DNA from: Longirhabdus pacifica
GTDB taxonomy: Bacteria; Bacillota; Bacilli; Paenibacillales; DSM-105158
Assembly (NCBI RefSeq): GCF_004115085.1
Contig: NZ_QXJP01000001.1
Location: 186,001-250,000 of the forward strand
Direction of reading: 5' to 3'
DNA length: 64,000 bases
Shown: one piece after another, positions 7,825 through 16,341 of the stretch
Layout: each line of letters starts with the position of its first letter
How positions within the stretch are numbered: position 1 is the stretch's first letter
Notes under the pieces: generated by a model
Seen by the model: only the letters and a program-made list of their open reading frames with translations
Told to the model about the DNA's origin: nothing
Database searches by the model: none
Translations under genes and position numbers: made by a program

Positions 7825-8419
7825 CTACGTTAACGATCTTCCAATTCCACTGATCCTCTTCTAATAAATGATGCAAGTAAAAATAACCACCTGTTCGATC
7901 CAAAGAATCAGATTGTTTTTGAAAAATCGCTACTACTATTATTGAGTGGTATTCTACTTCTTTATACTCTACAAAATCTCCGACTTTCAATAAAATATAT
8001 TGTGTTTCATTCTGAACAAATTCTTCTTTAGTAAACCCCGAAAAAAGAGCAAAGTTATAATCAGATTTGTAATCATCAGCAAAAGTACTTTCCATTAATT
8101 CAACATTTTTTGTATTTATGGCTTCTACATAAGTTTTAAACATCTCAATGATTTCATTGGGTATTCTTTGATCAATGATTATTTCATGTTCATTTTTTGG
8201 TGTGATGACATCTTCTAAATGAGATATTTTCGTTTCATATTGTTCTATCTGACTTTGCAACTCTTTGTTTTGTGTCGATGATATGTTAAACTCGCTCTGC
8301 AATTGTTCAATTTCTTCCTTCAATTCTTGGTTTTCATTTTCTAGAAGCATGACTTGGTTATTACAACTCGATAGTATGATGATGGTTAAAAATAATAGAA
8401 TTAATTTTAATTTTTTTAT
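7820..8419 (-). CDS. Lipoprotein with coiled coil; apparent AUA start codon
   Basis: The first ATG in this frame (8350) has no ribosome site. The frame is open 23 codons further, and those codons spell a complete lipoprotein signal: KKLKLILLFLTIIILSSC, with the lipobox LSSC. A perfect AGGAGG (8427-8432) stands seven bases before the codon in the start position, but that codon is ATA (8417-8419). The mature protein begins with a coiled coil (LLENENQELKEEIEQLQSEF to about residue 75). A compact alpha/beta domain of about 110 residues follows, resembling NTF2-like folds (EMFKTYVEAINTKNVELMESTF). Its function is unknown. Either AUA is used inefficiently as a start, or the gene was recently inactivated by a point mutation. 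Confidence 0.7.
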   Translation of the reverse strand: MKKLKLILLFLTIIILSSCNNQVMLLENENQELKEEIEQLQSEFNISSTQNKELQSQIEQYETKISHLEDVITPKNEHEIIIDQRIPNEIIEMFKTYVEAINTKNVELMESTFADDYKSDYNFALFSGFTKEEFVQNETQYILLKVGDFVEYKEVEYHSIIVVAIFQKQSDSLDRTGGYFYLHHLLEEDQWNWKIVNVD

Positions 8420-8504
8420 GTTTTTTCCTCCTATTTACGTTTTTAGTCTAATACAAATATAGGAAACAAACAATCATAATCATTATAATGAGGAGCTTTC
8501 ATCT

Positions 8505-8600
8505 TTTCACATCATTTTGAAAAGAATAATCTTTTTGAAATTTTGAACAAGGAGTTTTTTTGCGGATATAGAAGTCATTTTATCAAGCTTGTTTTTGGGT
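8505..8600 (+). other. Degenerate copy of the 3' half of the CRISPR leader
   Basis: This stretch aligns with the last ~95 bases of the array 1 leader (10525-10620). Shared elements in the same order are TTTTTTGAAA/TTTTTGAAAT, AAGGAGTTTTTTTG, ATGTAGAAAT/ATATAGAAGT, CATAAGCATTTTTGGG/TCAAGCTTGTTTTTGGG. No CRISPR repeat follows; a lipoprotein gene starts 32 bases later. I read it as a leader that has lost its array, perhaps now serving as the promoter region of that gene. Confidence 0.55.
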
Positions 8601-8631
8601 ATTCCATTAATGCTTAAGTGAGGTGTAAGTT

Positions 8632-9147
8632 TTGAAGCATTTTATATGCAAAGTGCCTATTAGTCTGATGTTCATTTTTTTTATGTTGTTATTGTATGGT
8701 TGCAATAGTGACGAGGACAACACATTATCCACAATACAATATATCTACCCTAGTTCGACTGTTGATCTGCAAAGTGCAGCTTTTTTGATAGAGGAAACAT
8801 CATTTGATTTTGACCAAGATGAAAAATTAGAAAAAATAAAGTTATTTGTGACACCAGCCCCAAAGCAGTTAGCAGACGGCAGTTATGCGTATGATGATTC
8901 ACATACATGGCAGCTACTCGTCGAACATGAAAATGAACAGTATGTGCTATATGATGCTAACCCTCACTTTGCAAAAATTAAGTTTTGGTTATATAAGGAT
9001 GATGCTAGTTTAGCGTTATTCTTAGATGGTAATACGCAACAACTGATTCAATTCACTTACGATAATCAGAAAAAGGCATATAAAGTACAAATGCTCTTCA
9101 ATAGTGATATAGCAGATTATCGATTTCGTTCAAGCAGGTTGTATTGA
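8632..9147 (+). CDS. Small lipoprotein, unknown function
   Basis: This is a 171-residue protein starting with TTG at 8632 behind GTGAGGTG. The signal segment VPISLMFIFFMLLLYGC ends in a lipobox (LLYGC), so the protein should be anchored to the outer face of the membrane. The mature part is acidic with beta-strand character (KIKLFVTPAP, WQLLVEHENEQYVLYDA). No known family is evident. It lies directly behind the leader relic at 8505-8600. Confidence 0.75.
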   Translation: MKHFICKVPISLMFIFFMLLLYGCNSDEDNTLSTIQYIYPSSTVDLQSAAFLIEETSFDFDQDEKLEKIKLFVTPAPKQLADGSYAYDDSHTWQLLVEHENEQYVLYDANPHFAKIKFWLYKDDASLALFLDGNTQQLIQFTYDNQKKAYKVQMLFNSDIADYRFRSSRLY

Positions 9148-9273
9148 TGTATGACAGAGGAACCTGATATCATTGCATTAAATTTCCATTTAATATAATA
9201 TTATTATGTAAATTTTAAATAGAGAAATAAAAATTGAAATCTGATTAAATAAAATAAAAGGCAAGGTGGATGT

Positions 9274-9849
9274 ATGCTTACAAAAAATAGAGTTTTTATA
9301 TTGGTTTTAATAGCAATTTCTTTACTAATAGCAACGATGCTGGTAACTACGAATATTTTTAGTGAAAATAAAAATGAAAACGACAACTATGACATTGCAG
9401 TTCATTACATTTCTAATGAATTTGAAATGAAACATTATACAGAAGTACTCCAAACTGATGATTATCATGTTGGTGTTCCTGATTCATTTAATGGAATAGA
9501 GAGCAATAAAGATATCAATATTTATAACAGCAGCAAAAATTTCATATATAAAAATTCAGAAAAATCAATGATTATAACGTTAGCAATTAGTAAGAATAAT
9601 GATAATCAATCAGAATGGATATCTGCTAGTGGTTATAACCCTAAATTACACAATTTCAAAGGTGGAGCATGGGGTTATGAAGATAATTTGCCTGAAACTG
9701 CAATTTTTACATATGTAGTTGGAAGTGAGGGATACACATTAACCATTTCTGGGCTTTCTAAAAATGATACAGACGGAAGTATAACTTTAAATGAACTCGC
9801 ATTGTTTACTCAAGAGTTGACTAATAAATTAAAAGAAAATAACGGATAG
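9274..9849 (+). CDS. Membrane-anchored extracytoplasmic protein, unknown function
   Basis: This 191-residue protein has one N-terminal membrane helix (VFILVLIAISLLIATMLVTT). A polar, Asn/Lys-rich outer domain follows, with beta strands such as SMIITLAISKN and AIFTYVVGSEGYTLTISGL. ATG 9274 follows AAGGTGGA closely. The domain has the feel of DUF-type secreted proteins found beside other small membrane proteins in Bacillaceae. Nothing shows its role. It may be cotranscribed with the membrane protein at 9951. Confidence 0.7.
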   Translation: MLTKNRVFILVLIAISLLIATMLVTTNIFSENKNENDNYDIAVHYISNEFEMKHYTEVLQTDDYHVGVPDSFNGIESNKDINIYNSSKNFIYKNSEKSMIITLAISKNNDNQSEWISASGYNPKLHNFKGGAWGYEDNLPETAIFTYVVGSEGYTLTISGLSKNDTDGSITLNELALFTQELTNKLKENNG

Positions 9850-9950
9850 GTTTATGGATGAGTTAAAATCTGATTGTGGTTCAAAAAAACTCATTTGCTA
9901 GATTCATTTATAACGGCAAGTTCAGAATAACAGTTAAACAGGAGAGTGTA

Positions 9951-10322
9951 ATGAGAATAGTCTTCCGGATTGTAAATTTAATTATAGTTAGTTGTTCCCT
10001 ATTTGTGGTTATATCTCTTTGGCCCAATTACGACAATGAATATCCTATTTTCACAGACATAACTTTACCGTTATTTCTCCCTAGTTTTTTCATGCTTTTC
10101 TTTTCAACCCCATGTATTCTTTTAACTTTATATTTGAAAAAAGAGTTTGTAATAATCAAAGTTTTTTCTGTAATATTGATCTATTGTATAAGTGCAGTTT
10201 TTGCAGCGAGTATGTTAGAGTTTACTTTTTATGGAAATATACTTATATGTGTATTTTTTTCATTGTTTGCATGGTTACATTTTATTTATTACATAGCAAT
10301 AAGCAAATCGTGGTTGAATTAG
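9951..10322 (+). CDS. Small four-helix membrane protein, paralogue of the one at 10933
   Basis: The gene has an open frame from 9876, but the start is set at ATG 9951, seven bases after AGGAGA. This gives a 123-residue protein, MRIVFRIVNLIIVSCSLFVV onward, with four membrane segments. It is clearly similar along its whole length to the 133-residue protein at 10933: both begin with a VNxII-SCSLF helix, and share EYPIxT, FFSxPCI and SxxAWLHFI. The CRISPR array 1 and its leader lie between the two copies. Function unknown. Confidence 0.75.
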   Translation: MRIVFRIVNLIIVSCSLFVVISLWPNYDNEYPIFTDITLPLFLPSFFMLFFSTPCILLTLYLKKEFVIIKVFSVILIYCISAVFAASMLEFTFYGNILICVFFSLFAWLHFIYYIAISKSWLN

Positions 10323-10433
10323 TGCCGTATCTGTTAAAATTCAGGGGAGATGGTCTTAATCTTCGTAATTTTAAGGGTATTTCATTATAAATGCTGCATT
10401 TTAATTAAAAATTAAAAATTAAGTCCTCTTCAA

Positions 10434-10620
10434 TGTCGTCGACCTCCAGTAGTGTAAAAACCCCCGGGGATCGACGACAAAATGAAAATAAGAGTAAATA
10501 TGTGATTATAAAAGAAAACGGGAGGAAAGTTTGAATAGATTAAGAAATCATTTTTTTGAAAAGTTGAAGAAGGAGTTTTTTTGTTCATGTAGAAATATTA
10601 TTAGCATAAGCATTTTTGGG
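10434..10620 (+). promoter_or_regulatory. CRISPR leader 1
   Basis: This 187-bp leader is conserved with those of arrays 2 and 3. It opens with a 46-nt dyad (10434-10479) whose outer arms are TGTCGTCGAC and GATCGACGACA, followed by AAAATGAAAATAAGAGTA. The second conserved block holds AAGGAGTTTTTTTG and ATGTAGAAAT and ends in GCATTTTTGGG directly at the first repeat. It should carry the array promoter and the signals for spacer insertion. Confidence 0.85.
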
Positions 10621-10854
10621 GTTTATATCGTACCTATGAGGAATTGAAACGCTTTTAACTTTGATGCTTCCCTTTTCAAGAAGCGGTTAAGTTTATATCG
10701 TACCTATGAGGAATTGAAACATAAGTCCGCGGTTGATATATCCTTGTAAATTCTTTTGTTTATATCGTACCTATGAGGAATTGAAACTTATGTATCTCAT
10801 ATATGTTCTCAACAAAACGATATGGTTTATATCGTACCTATGAGGAATTGAAAC
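10621..10854 (+). CRISPR. CRISPR array 1: 4 repeats, 3 spacers
   Basis: Four identical 30-bp repeats start at 10621, 10691, 10758 and 10825. They begin GTTTATATCGTACC, continue TATGAGG and end AATTGAAAC. The spacers are 40, 37 and 37 bases. The 3' eight bases, ATTGAAAC, are the usual 5' handle of type III crRNAs. The repeat differs from arrays 2 and 3 at two positions (GTTT for GTTC; TATGAGG for TATAAGG). No cas gene adjoins it; the cmr operon lies 4.5 kb downstream. Confidence 0.97.
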
Positions 10855-10932
10855 CTAAAATAATTTATGATTTAGAAGTGTGCTGAAAAATCTGCACAAT
10901 TCTATTTTGATTATTTTAGTAGGTGATATTCT

Positions 10933-11334
10933 ATGAAAATTATTTTCCACTTAGTAAATTTTATTATAATTAGTTGCTCTCTGTTTCTGGTTATATTTTT
11001 TTGGAGTGATTTTATTGACTATGAATACCCCATTTTGACATATATATCGTTAGTTTTCTTTTTACCTTACTTTTTTATCATCTTTTTTTCGAGCCCTTGT
11101 ATTTTTTTAACTACCACTTTTAAATCGAAGTTTAAAAGAGCTAGAATCTTTCTTGTAATTATCATTTATTTACTGAGTACAGTTTTCGCAATGAACAGTT
11201 TACAATTTTCTTTTTTCGTAGATATAAAAATATCTATACTCTTTTCATTGCCTGCATGGCTACATTTCATTATTTACATCATAATACACAAAAAGTTGAT
11301 GCAAGATCCGTGTTCCCAAACTAAAAACGATTAA
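10933..11334 (+). CDS. Small four-helix membrane protein, paralogue of the one at 9951
   Basis: This 133-residue protein starts at ATG 10933 behind TAGGTGAT. It has four hydrophobic helices: VNFIIISCSLFLVIFF, ISLVFFLPYFFIIFF, FLVIIIYLLSTVFAM and ILFSLPAWLHFIIYIII. It aligns end to end with the protein at 9951, so the pair arose by duplication, with CRISPR array 1 now in between. No functional motif is seen. Confidence 0.75.
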   Translation: MKIIFHLVNFIIISCSLFLVIFFWSDFIDYEYPILTYISLVFFLPYFFIIFFSSPCIFLTTTFKSKFKRARIFLVIIIYLLSTVFAMNSLQFSFFVDIKISILFSLPAWLHFIIYIIIHKKLMQDPCSQTKND

Positions 11335-11433
11335 TATACTATCATATATACGATAGGTTGTGACTTATCATTTTTTTTAATGCAGATCATGAACGAATAG
11401 ATTTAAATATTGATCTACAACTTAGAAAAATAA

Positions 11434-11490
11434 AAGATGTAAGATAGGGAGGTGATGAGATGAGCATTTGTTTCCCTTATCTTACATCTT
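11434..11490. terminator. Bidirectional terminator
   Basis: AAGATGTAAGATAGGGA pairs with TCCCTTATCTTACATCTT across a loop of about 20 bases. On the minus strand the stem is followed by TTATTTTT, so it closes the glycerate kinase gene. It may also act on the plus strand (TTCTTTATTT). Confidence 0.8.
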
Positions 11491-11492
11491 CT

Positions 11493-12647
11493 TTATTTAC
11501 TCATAAAAGAGTCTGAAATGCACAGTAATCTTCCGACTTGCTCTGCTGTTTTCAACAAATTGGTACTAGCCTGCTCAGGTTGTATGGCTTGTTGAAGAGA
11601 AATAGGCCCTTGCACGATAGAGAAGAAGGCGTCAATTCCAAACTCATGAATGTGTGAGTCACTTAACGAAACGTCGCCTGCTAATGCTATCACCGCAATG
11701 CCTTGTTGTTTCGCTAACTTTGCAATTCCCGTTGGTGCTTTTCCCATAGCACTTTGCGCATCTAACCGTCCTTCTCCTGTAATCACTACTTGCACATCGC
11801 GGAGCTTTGCCTCCATCTTTAACTGTTCTAAAAGAAATGAAACACCAGAGACGAACTCCCCTTGCAAGAAACCTAGGCATGCAGCCCCCAATCCACCTGC
11901 TGCACCGCCACCGGCGTAGCGCTGTAAATCTACCCCCATCTCGGTATGCACTAAGCTTGAGAAATGCTGTAATCCTTTGTCTAATGACTGAACTTCTTCA
12001 GGGCTCGCTCCTTTTTGCGGAGAAAAGATATAGGCAGCACCATTGGGACCATATAGCGGGTTTTGTACATCACACAGAATATGAAATGTTACGTGCTGCA
12101 AAGCTTTGTGAACGTTGGTTGTATTCATAGTTTGAATGGAAGTTAGGTGTTTACCGCCAAGCCCTATTGCATTCCCATTAGCATCTAAAAATTGAAAGCC
12201 CAACGCTTGAAGCATACCAACACCAGCGTCGGTTGTCGCACTTCCTCCTAGTCCAATATAAACAGACTCACAGCCATCATCTATGGCGTGACAAATGAGT
12301 TCACCTACACCGTAAGATGTAGCTTCCATTGCTTGTTTATGACGGGGGTCAACGAGGGGAAGACCACAAGCTTCAGCGACCTCAATGACGGCAGTTTTTC
12401 CTTCATGAATCAGACCATATGTAGCAGTGGTTGGCGTACCTAACGGTCCTGTAACTTCTGTCTTTACATAGGTTCCATGCAGTCCAACCACAAAGGCATC
12501 CACCGTTCCTTCACCACCGTCGGCAATAGGAACGGTTTTTACGTGAAATTGTGGGTTGGCTTGTTGCAACCCTTTTTTAATCATTTCATTCGCTTCACTG
12601 GAGGATAGACTTCCTTTCAGAGAATCCATCGCAACGAGTATATTCAT
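11493..12647 (-). CDS. glxK: Glycerate kinase
   Basis: This 384-residue cytoplasmic enzyme of the GlxK/GarK family phosphorylates D-glycerate with ATP (to 2-phosphoglycerate in the characterised members). The hallmark N-terminus is seen: MNILVAMDSLKGSLSSSEAN, followed by VPIADGGEGTVDAF. The middle carries GLGGSATTDAGVGMLQALG, and VVITGEGRLDAQS and GKAPTGIAKLA close the active site. Length and motifs are standard. ATG 12647 follows GGAGG by seven bases. It stands alone between a terminator and a long upstream region, without glyoxylate-pathway neighbours. Local G+C is higher than in the flanking CRISPR-associated small genes. Confidence 0.93.
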   Translation of the reverse strand: MNILVAMDSLKGSLSSSEANEMIKKGLQQANPQFHVKTVPIADGGEGTVDAFVVGLHGTYVKTEVTGPLGTPTTATYGLIHEGKTAVIEVAEACGLPLVDPRHKQAMEATSYGVGELICHAIDDGCESVYIGLGGSATTDAGVGMLQALGFQFLDANGNAIGLGGKHLTSIQTMNTTNVHKALQHVTFHILCDVQNPLYGPNGAAYIFSPQKGASPEEVQSLDKGLQHFSSLVHTEMGVDLQRYAGGGAAGGLGAACLGFLQGEFVSGVSFLLEQLKMEAKLRDVQVVITGEGRLDAQSAMGKAPTGIAKLAKQQGIAVIALAGDVSLSDSHIHEFGIDAFFSIVQGPISLQQAIQPEQASTNLLKTAEQVGRLLCISDSFMSK

Positions 12648-13110
12648 GTTAAAACCTCCAACAAATAATATTTCAATTTAGAAACCTTTGAAAGATTGAC
12701 GTAGTGTGGAGTTGGAGTGAATCTCACGCCAATAGATGAACGAATACCTTTTTAATTACTTATAAAATTGTTTCGAAATTATCGAAATTAAGGTTGATTT
12801 TTAGTGCCATATCTTTCAAACAACATGTTCCTCCAGTACGAGGAGAAAGACATTTTAAACACTAAAATAAACAACTTAAGTTGAAGGAAGGCAGCTCATA
12901 GCGGATATTATCTGTTTGTACAATATACATAGATTTTGTTTGTTTGTAAACTTTTATATTTTACACACAAAATTGTTGACGGTACCCACGGTAAATAGTT
13001 TTTATTTTTATATTCAAAAAAACATGTAATAAGGTTAAAATGGAATAAAGTGTTATATTGTGTTCAGACTGAGTGTAGAAAAAATACGATTTTTGAGTGA
13101 GGGTTGCTTG
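12648..13110. other. Intergenic region between glxK and a lipoprotein gene
   Basis: No gene or clear RNA is seen in these 463 bases. It must hold the promoter of glxK near 12700-12780. For the rightward gene, TTGACG at 12974 lies upstream of an A/T-rich stretch that could give a -10 (TTTTAT or TATATT), so one vegetative promoter is plausible there. Confidence 0.4.
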
Positions 13111-13749
13111 ATGAAAATAAAGTTACTGTTGTGTTTTGTTATTTTCACTTTATTAACTTCGTGTTCATTTGGTATAGGTGAAGAAGAAAGTGGATCTCAA
13201 AATAAAATTTCTATTCAAAACACAAACTTTTTTGACACAGAGGAAGCGAGCAAACTACTTAGGCATTTCTCATTGTCTGGTTACGGAAATCTTGCAATAG
13301 AAGGAATAACAAAAGAAGATCAAACGATAGAATTCACTGTGGAAGAATGGAAAGAAGGAGTCATTCAAAACCAAAATGTTTATAGTTATACGGATGTAGG
13401 GGATGACTTTCTAGGTGAGCTGTTGATTACCTTAAAAGAAAGCGAAAAAAAAGAAAACGTCTATGAACTCAAGATAACGACATTGTACCAGAACAGAGGA
13501 GGGGCGACTTCTTCTATTAGTGAATTTGATGTATCTAAAATAGCAGAAAATGATTCTATATCAAGCTTTAAAGCATTGAATTCCTATGAAAATGAAGGGT
13601 TTGAAGAAGATCAAGTTGCTATTTGGGGTTATGTCGCTTCAATAAATAGCATCTCTGGCAGAGTGCTTGAACAAGATTTAAAAAGCATGGCAACACAGGT
13701 GGATTTTGCGATTATAGTGACAATGAGTGTGAAAACAGTTGAAGAGTAA
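13111..13749 (+). CDS. Lipoprotein, unknown function
   Basis: The start is set at ATG 13111, seven bases after GAGTGAGGG. This gives a 212-residue protein with a clear lipoprotein signal, KIKLLLCFVIFTLLTSC. The longer frame from 13060 would bury the signal. The mature region is acidic and beta-rich (TIEFTVEEWKEG, YELKITTLYQNRGG). Strong conservation to any family is not apparent to me. It ends 38 bases before the leader of CRISPR array 2. Confidence 0.75.
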   Translation: MKIKLLLCFVIFTLLTSCSFGIGEEESGSQNKISIQNTNFFDTEEASKLLRHFSLSGYGNLAIEGITKEDQTIEFTVEEWKEGVIQNQNVYSYTDVGDDFLGELLITLKESEKKENVYELKITTLYQNRGGATSSISEFDVSKIAENDSISSFKALNSYENEGFEEDQVAIWGYVASINSISGRVLEQDLKSMATQVDFAIIVTMSVKTVEE

Positions 13750-13787
13750 TATATGTAAACATCTATTAATATTTAACCTCGTTAAAA

Positions 13788-13974
13788 TGTCGTCGCCCTC
13801 CAGTAGTGTGAAAATCCCGGGGGATCGACGACAAAATGAAAATAAGAGTATAGATTAGATATAGGGAGTAAACAAGAGTAAAGATCTCATAATCTTGATG
13901 TTGATATTTTTTTAAGTATGTAGAAGGAGTTTTTTTGTCTATGTAGAAATAGTATAAGCATAGGCATTTTTGGG
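13788..13974 (+). promoter_or_regulatory. CRISPR leader 2
   Basis: This second copy of the 187-bp leader has its 46-nt dyad at 13788-13833, with arms TGTCGTCG and CGACGACA. The downstream block includes AGAAGGAGTTTTTTTGTC and ATGTAGAAATAGTATAAGCAT and ends in TTTTTGGG at the first repeat. It is very close to leader 3 and somewhat less so to leader 1. Confidence 0.87.
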
Positions 13975-14826
13975 GTTCATATCGTACCTATAAGGAATTG
14001 AAACCAGGTACGACTATCAACATCGCGATGACCATTGATAGTTCATATCGTACCTATAAGGAATTGAAACCCGAGTCCCATGTCTAAATAAAACGCAACT
14101 CTATTGTGTTGGTTCATATCGTACCTATAAGGAATTGAAACTCCACTGATTTTTTGAGATGATCAATATCTTCATCTTCTAGTTCATATCGTACCTATAA
14201 GGAATTGAAACCATATTTAGTAGTCGTAATTTTTTTAGTAGGTTCCGTTCATATCGTACCTATAAGGAATTGAAACGATGGTGCAACAGTATTCGTGCCA
14301 ACTATTGGGGAATTTGTTCATATCGTACCTATAAGGAATTGAAACAGTGAAAACTATACGAACATAAGTCAGTCAAAAAACGTTTATATCGTACCTATAA
14401 GGAATTGAAACTTTAAACGAATAGAGATAGCATCTATTAAGTCATTAGTTCATATCGTACCTATAAGGAATTGAAACACCTTTAGTTTTGTGTCCCTACC
14501 GGTCATATCAACGTGTTCATATCGTACCTATAAGGAATTGAAACTATTCTCTATCTGACAATATTTGCTCCATATTTTTCACAGGTTCATATCGTACCTA
14601 TAAGGAATTGAAACAAGTCTGCTTGTGCGCTATTGTATTCTGGTCTTCTATCACTCGTTCATATCGTACCTATAAGGAATTGAAACCAAAATCTCTGTTC
14701 AACTCTCTTAATTCTTCTTTAATTTCGTTCATATCGTACCTATAAGGAATTGAAACTTGATAGTAAGAAGCATCTTCACCATCAATAGGTAAAATCGTTC
14801 ATATCGTACCTATAAGGATTACAAAT
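13975..14826 (+). CRISPR. CRISPR array 2: 13 repeats, 12 spacers
   Basis: Thirty-base repeats start at 13975, 14041, 14112, 14182, 14247, 14316, 14382, 14448, 14515, 14585, 14657, 14727 and 14797. They begin GTTCATATCGTACC, continue TATAAGG and end AATTGAAAC. The seventh has GTTT, and the last is degenerate after TATAAGGATT, marking the leader-distal end. Spacers are 35-42 bases. The reverse complement of the newest spacer (14005-14040) reads INGHRDVDSRT, resembling the C-terminal motif of amidase-type endolysins. The array lies 590 bases upstream of cmr1. Confidence 0.98.
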
Positions 14827-15043
14827 AACATTCGATGAAATTAGAATCGTAATTGTTTTTGTTCATGCCTGTATCAACAATCTGTAAGACAAACTAATGT
14901 TCTACCTATTATGTCCCTACTACTCAAAGTGGGGATTTTTTTATTGTAATTTATAACTTTTTGTATGAAAAGATCGATAAAAGAAGGAATTTCCAATAAT
15001 TTATCAAATATTATAATGTATCTTTGATTTAATATAAGCTTAA

Positions 15044-15372
15044 GGAGGACTTGATGATCTAAAAAAGCGGTTTTACGCTCACCAAAAAAAGATGGAAACT
15101 GATTTATCATTACACAGAGGGATTTTTAATCATCCAAACCATTCTGTTCGGAAGATAAGTGGAGAGAATTTTTTGAATCGTATTTGCCCCGTAGGGGATC
15201 TGTTAAATGGAAAGCAGAAACGATGGAATTGCAGAGAAGCACGAAAGATGAGATATTAATTTTCTTCTTTCTAAACTTAGTGAATGATTTGCAAAAACGA
15301 GGCACCGTACCTGCAATAGATATAAAACAATATATGAAAGTACTAGACTCTAATAAACTACCTACCGTTTGA
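15044..15372 (+). pseudogene. Overlapping short reading frames between array 2 and cmr1, probable gene remnant
   Basis: Two overlapping protein-like frames lie here. 15092-15259 encodes 55 residues including ENFLNRICPVGDLLNGK, and 15223-15372 encodes 49 residues including LNLVNDLQKRG and AIDIKQYMKVLD. Neither ATG has a good ribosome site, although a strong AGGAGG at 15043-15048 precedes an ATG that stops after two codons. The pattern suggests a frameshifted or truncated gene at the head of the cmr operon. I cannot name its family. Confidence 0.3.
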
Positions 15373-15416
15373 ATATATAGCTACACTTGTAATTTAAAAA
15401 AGCAGGAGGGGGACAC

Positions 15417-16307
15417 ATGACTTCTGAAAAAGAATGTAGTCCATACCAAGCATATACTACAGAATGGACCAAAGAATACATCATTCGGATATTATCTGAG
15501 TTAACCATGCATGGTGCAAATAACAAAACAGAACTACGAGCCACTGAATTAAGAGGGTTACTAAGATATTGGTGGAGAACACTGCAACAAGATAAGATAG
15601 AAAATCATCATGCCTTATTACAACGAGAAACGATGTATTTTGGAGGAAGTAAATCTAAAAAAATCGATATATCGACTGCATCTCCCATCATTTTTAGATT
15701 GTCGGAAGTCAAAAACGAAAAAGAAGCAGAGTTGAAAATACACATCAGAAAACAAAATAAACTTTCCGCCTCAATAGAAGATCCGATGGATATATACGAC
15801 ACCTATATTCGATATATGTTTATGCTATCTGGATTTGGTAAACAGGGACGAAAGGGTCATGGTGCTTTACAAATAGATCAATGGAAAGATGTAGATCATT
15901 TTTTGAAAGAATTAAATTGTATTTTTGAAAAATTAAAGCTAGATCATTATAAGCCGGATACGAATACGCATGGATCAGATGTCGTTATGATAAAAAAAGA
16001 CATAGTTAAACCAACTTCACATCTCACATTACAATTTGTTTGTCTTGGGCCTGGATACGATGATTACAACGATGCTAGAACCAAAGCAGAAAAGGCATAT
16101 AAGATCGGAAAAAAGATATACGGTAAGTTAGTGCAAGGTAATAGATATTCCTCGCCTTTTCATTGTACTGTTCGTCAATTCGGTGAGAAATATCATCCTA
16201 TCGTTTCTGCTGTTTTTCCAGATAAGTATGCGGATGATAAGAAGTATAACGAAGCCAAACAAGACTTATGTCGTTTACTGAAAAATAAAAATAACGACAT
16301 GATTTGA
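15417..16307 (+). CDS. cmr1: Type III-B CRISPR RAMP protein Cmr1
   Basis: This 296-residue subunit of the Cmr RNA-targeting complex caps the large end of the Cmr4 filament near the 3' part of the crRNA. The diagnostic N-terminal motif is seen: TELRATELRGLLRYWWR (about 38-54). A glycine-rich RAMP loop, SGFGKQGRKGHGAL, lies near residues 138-151. The chain is shorter than many Cmr1 proteins. ATG 15417 follows AGGAGGGGG. It heads the uniform six-gene operon cmr1-cmr6 (15417-21854). Confidence 0.92.
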   Translation: MTSEKECSPYQAYTTEWTKEYIIRILSELTMHGANNKTELRATELRGLLRYWWRTLQQDKIENHHALLQRETMYFGGSKSKKIDISTASPIIFRLSEVKNEKEAELKIHIRKQNKLSASIEDPMDIYDTYIRYMFMLSGFGKQGRKGHGALQIDQWKDVDHFLKELNCIFEKLKLDHYKPDTNTHGSDVVMIKKDIVKPTSHLTLQFVCLGPGYDDYNDARTKAEKAYKIGKKIYGKLVQGNRYSSPFHCTVRQFGEKYHPIVSAVFPDKYADDKKYNEAKQDLCRLLKNKNNDMI

Positions 16308-16341
16308 ATGCAAACCTATATACCATAGTCAGGAGGATACA

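Noticed and set aside
14874-15110. 78-codon minus-strand frame (MINQFPSFFGERKTAF...) between array 2 and cmr1
   Set aside because: The composition is somewhat protein-like and could recall a transposase scrap, but there is no ribosome site and I could match it to no family. Left out as a gene; the region is described as degenerate.
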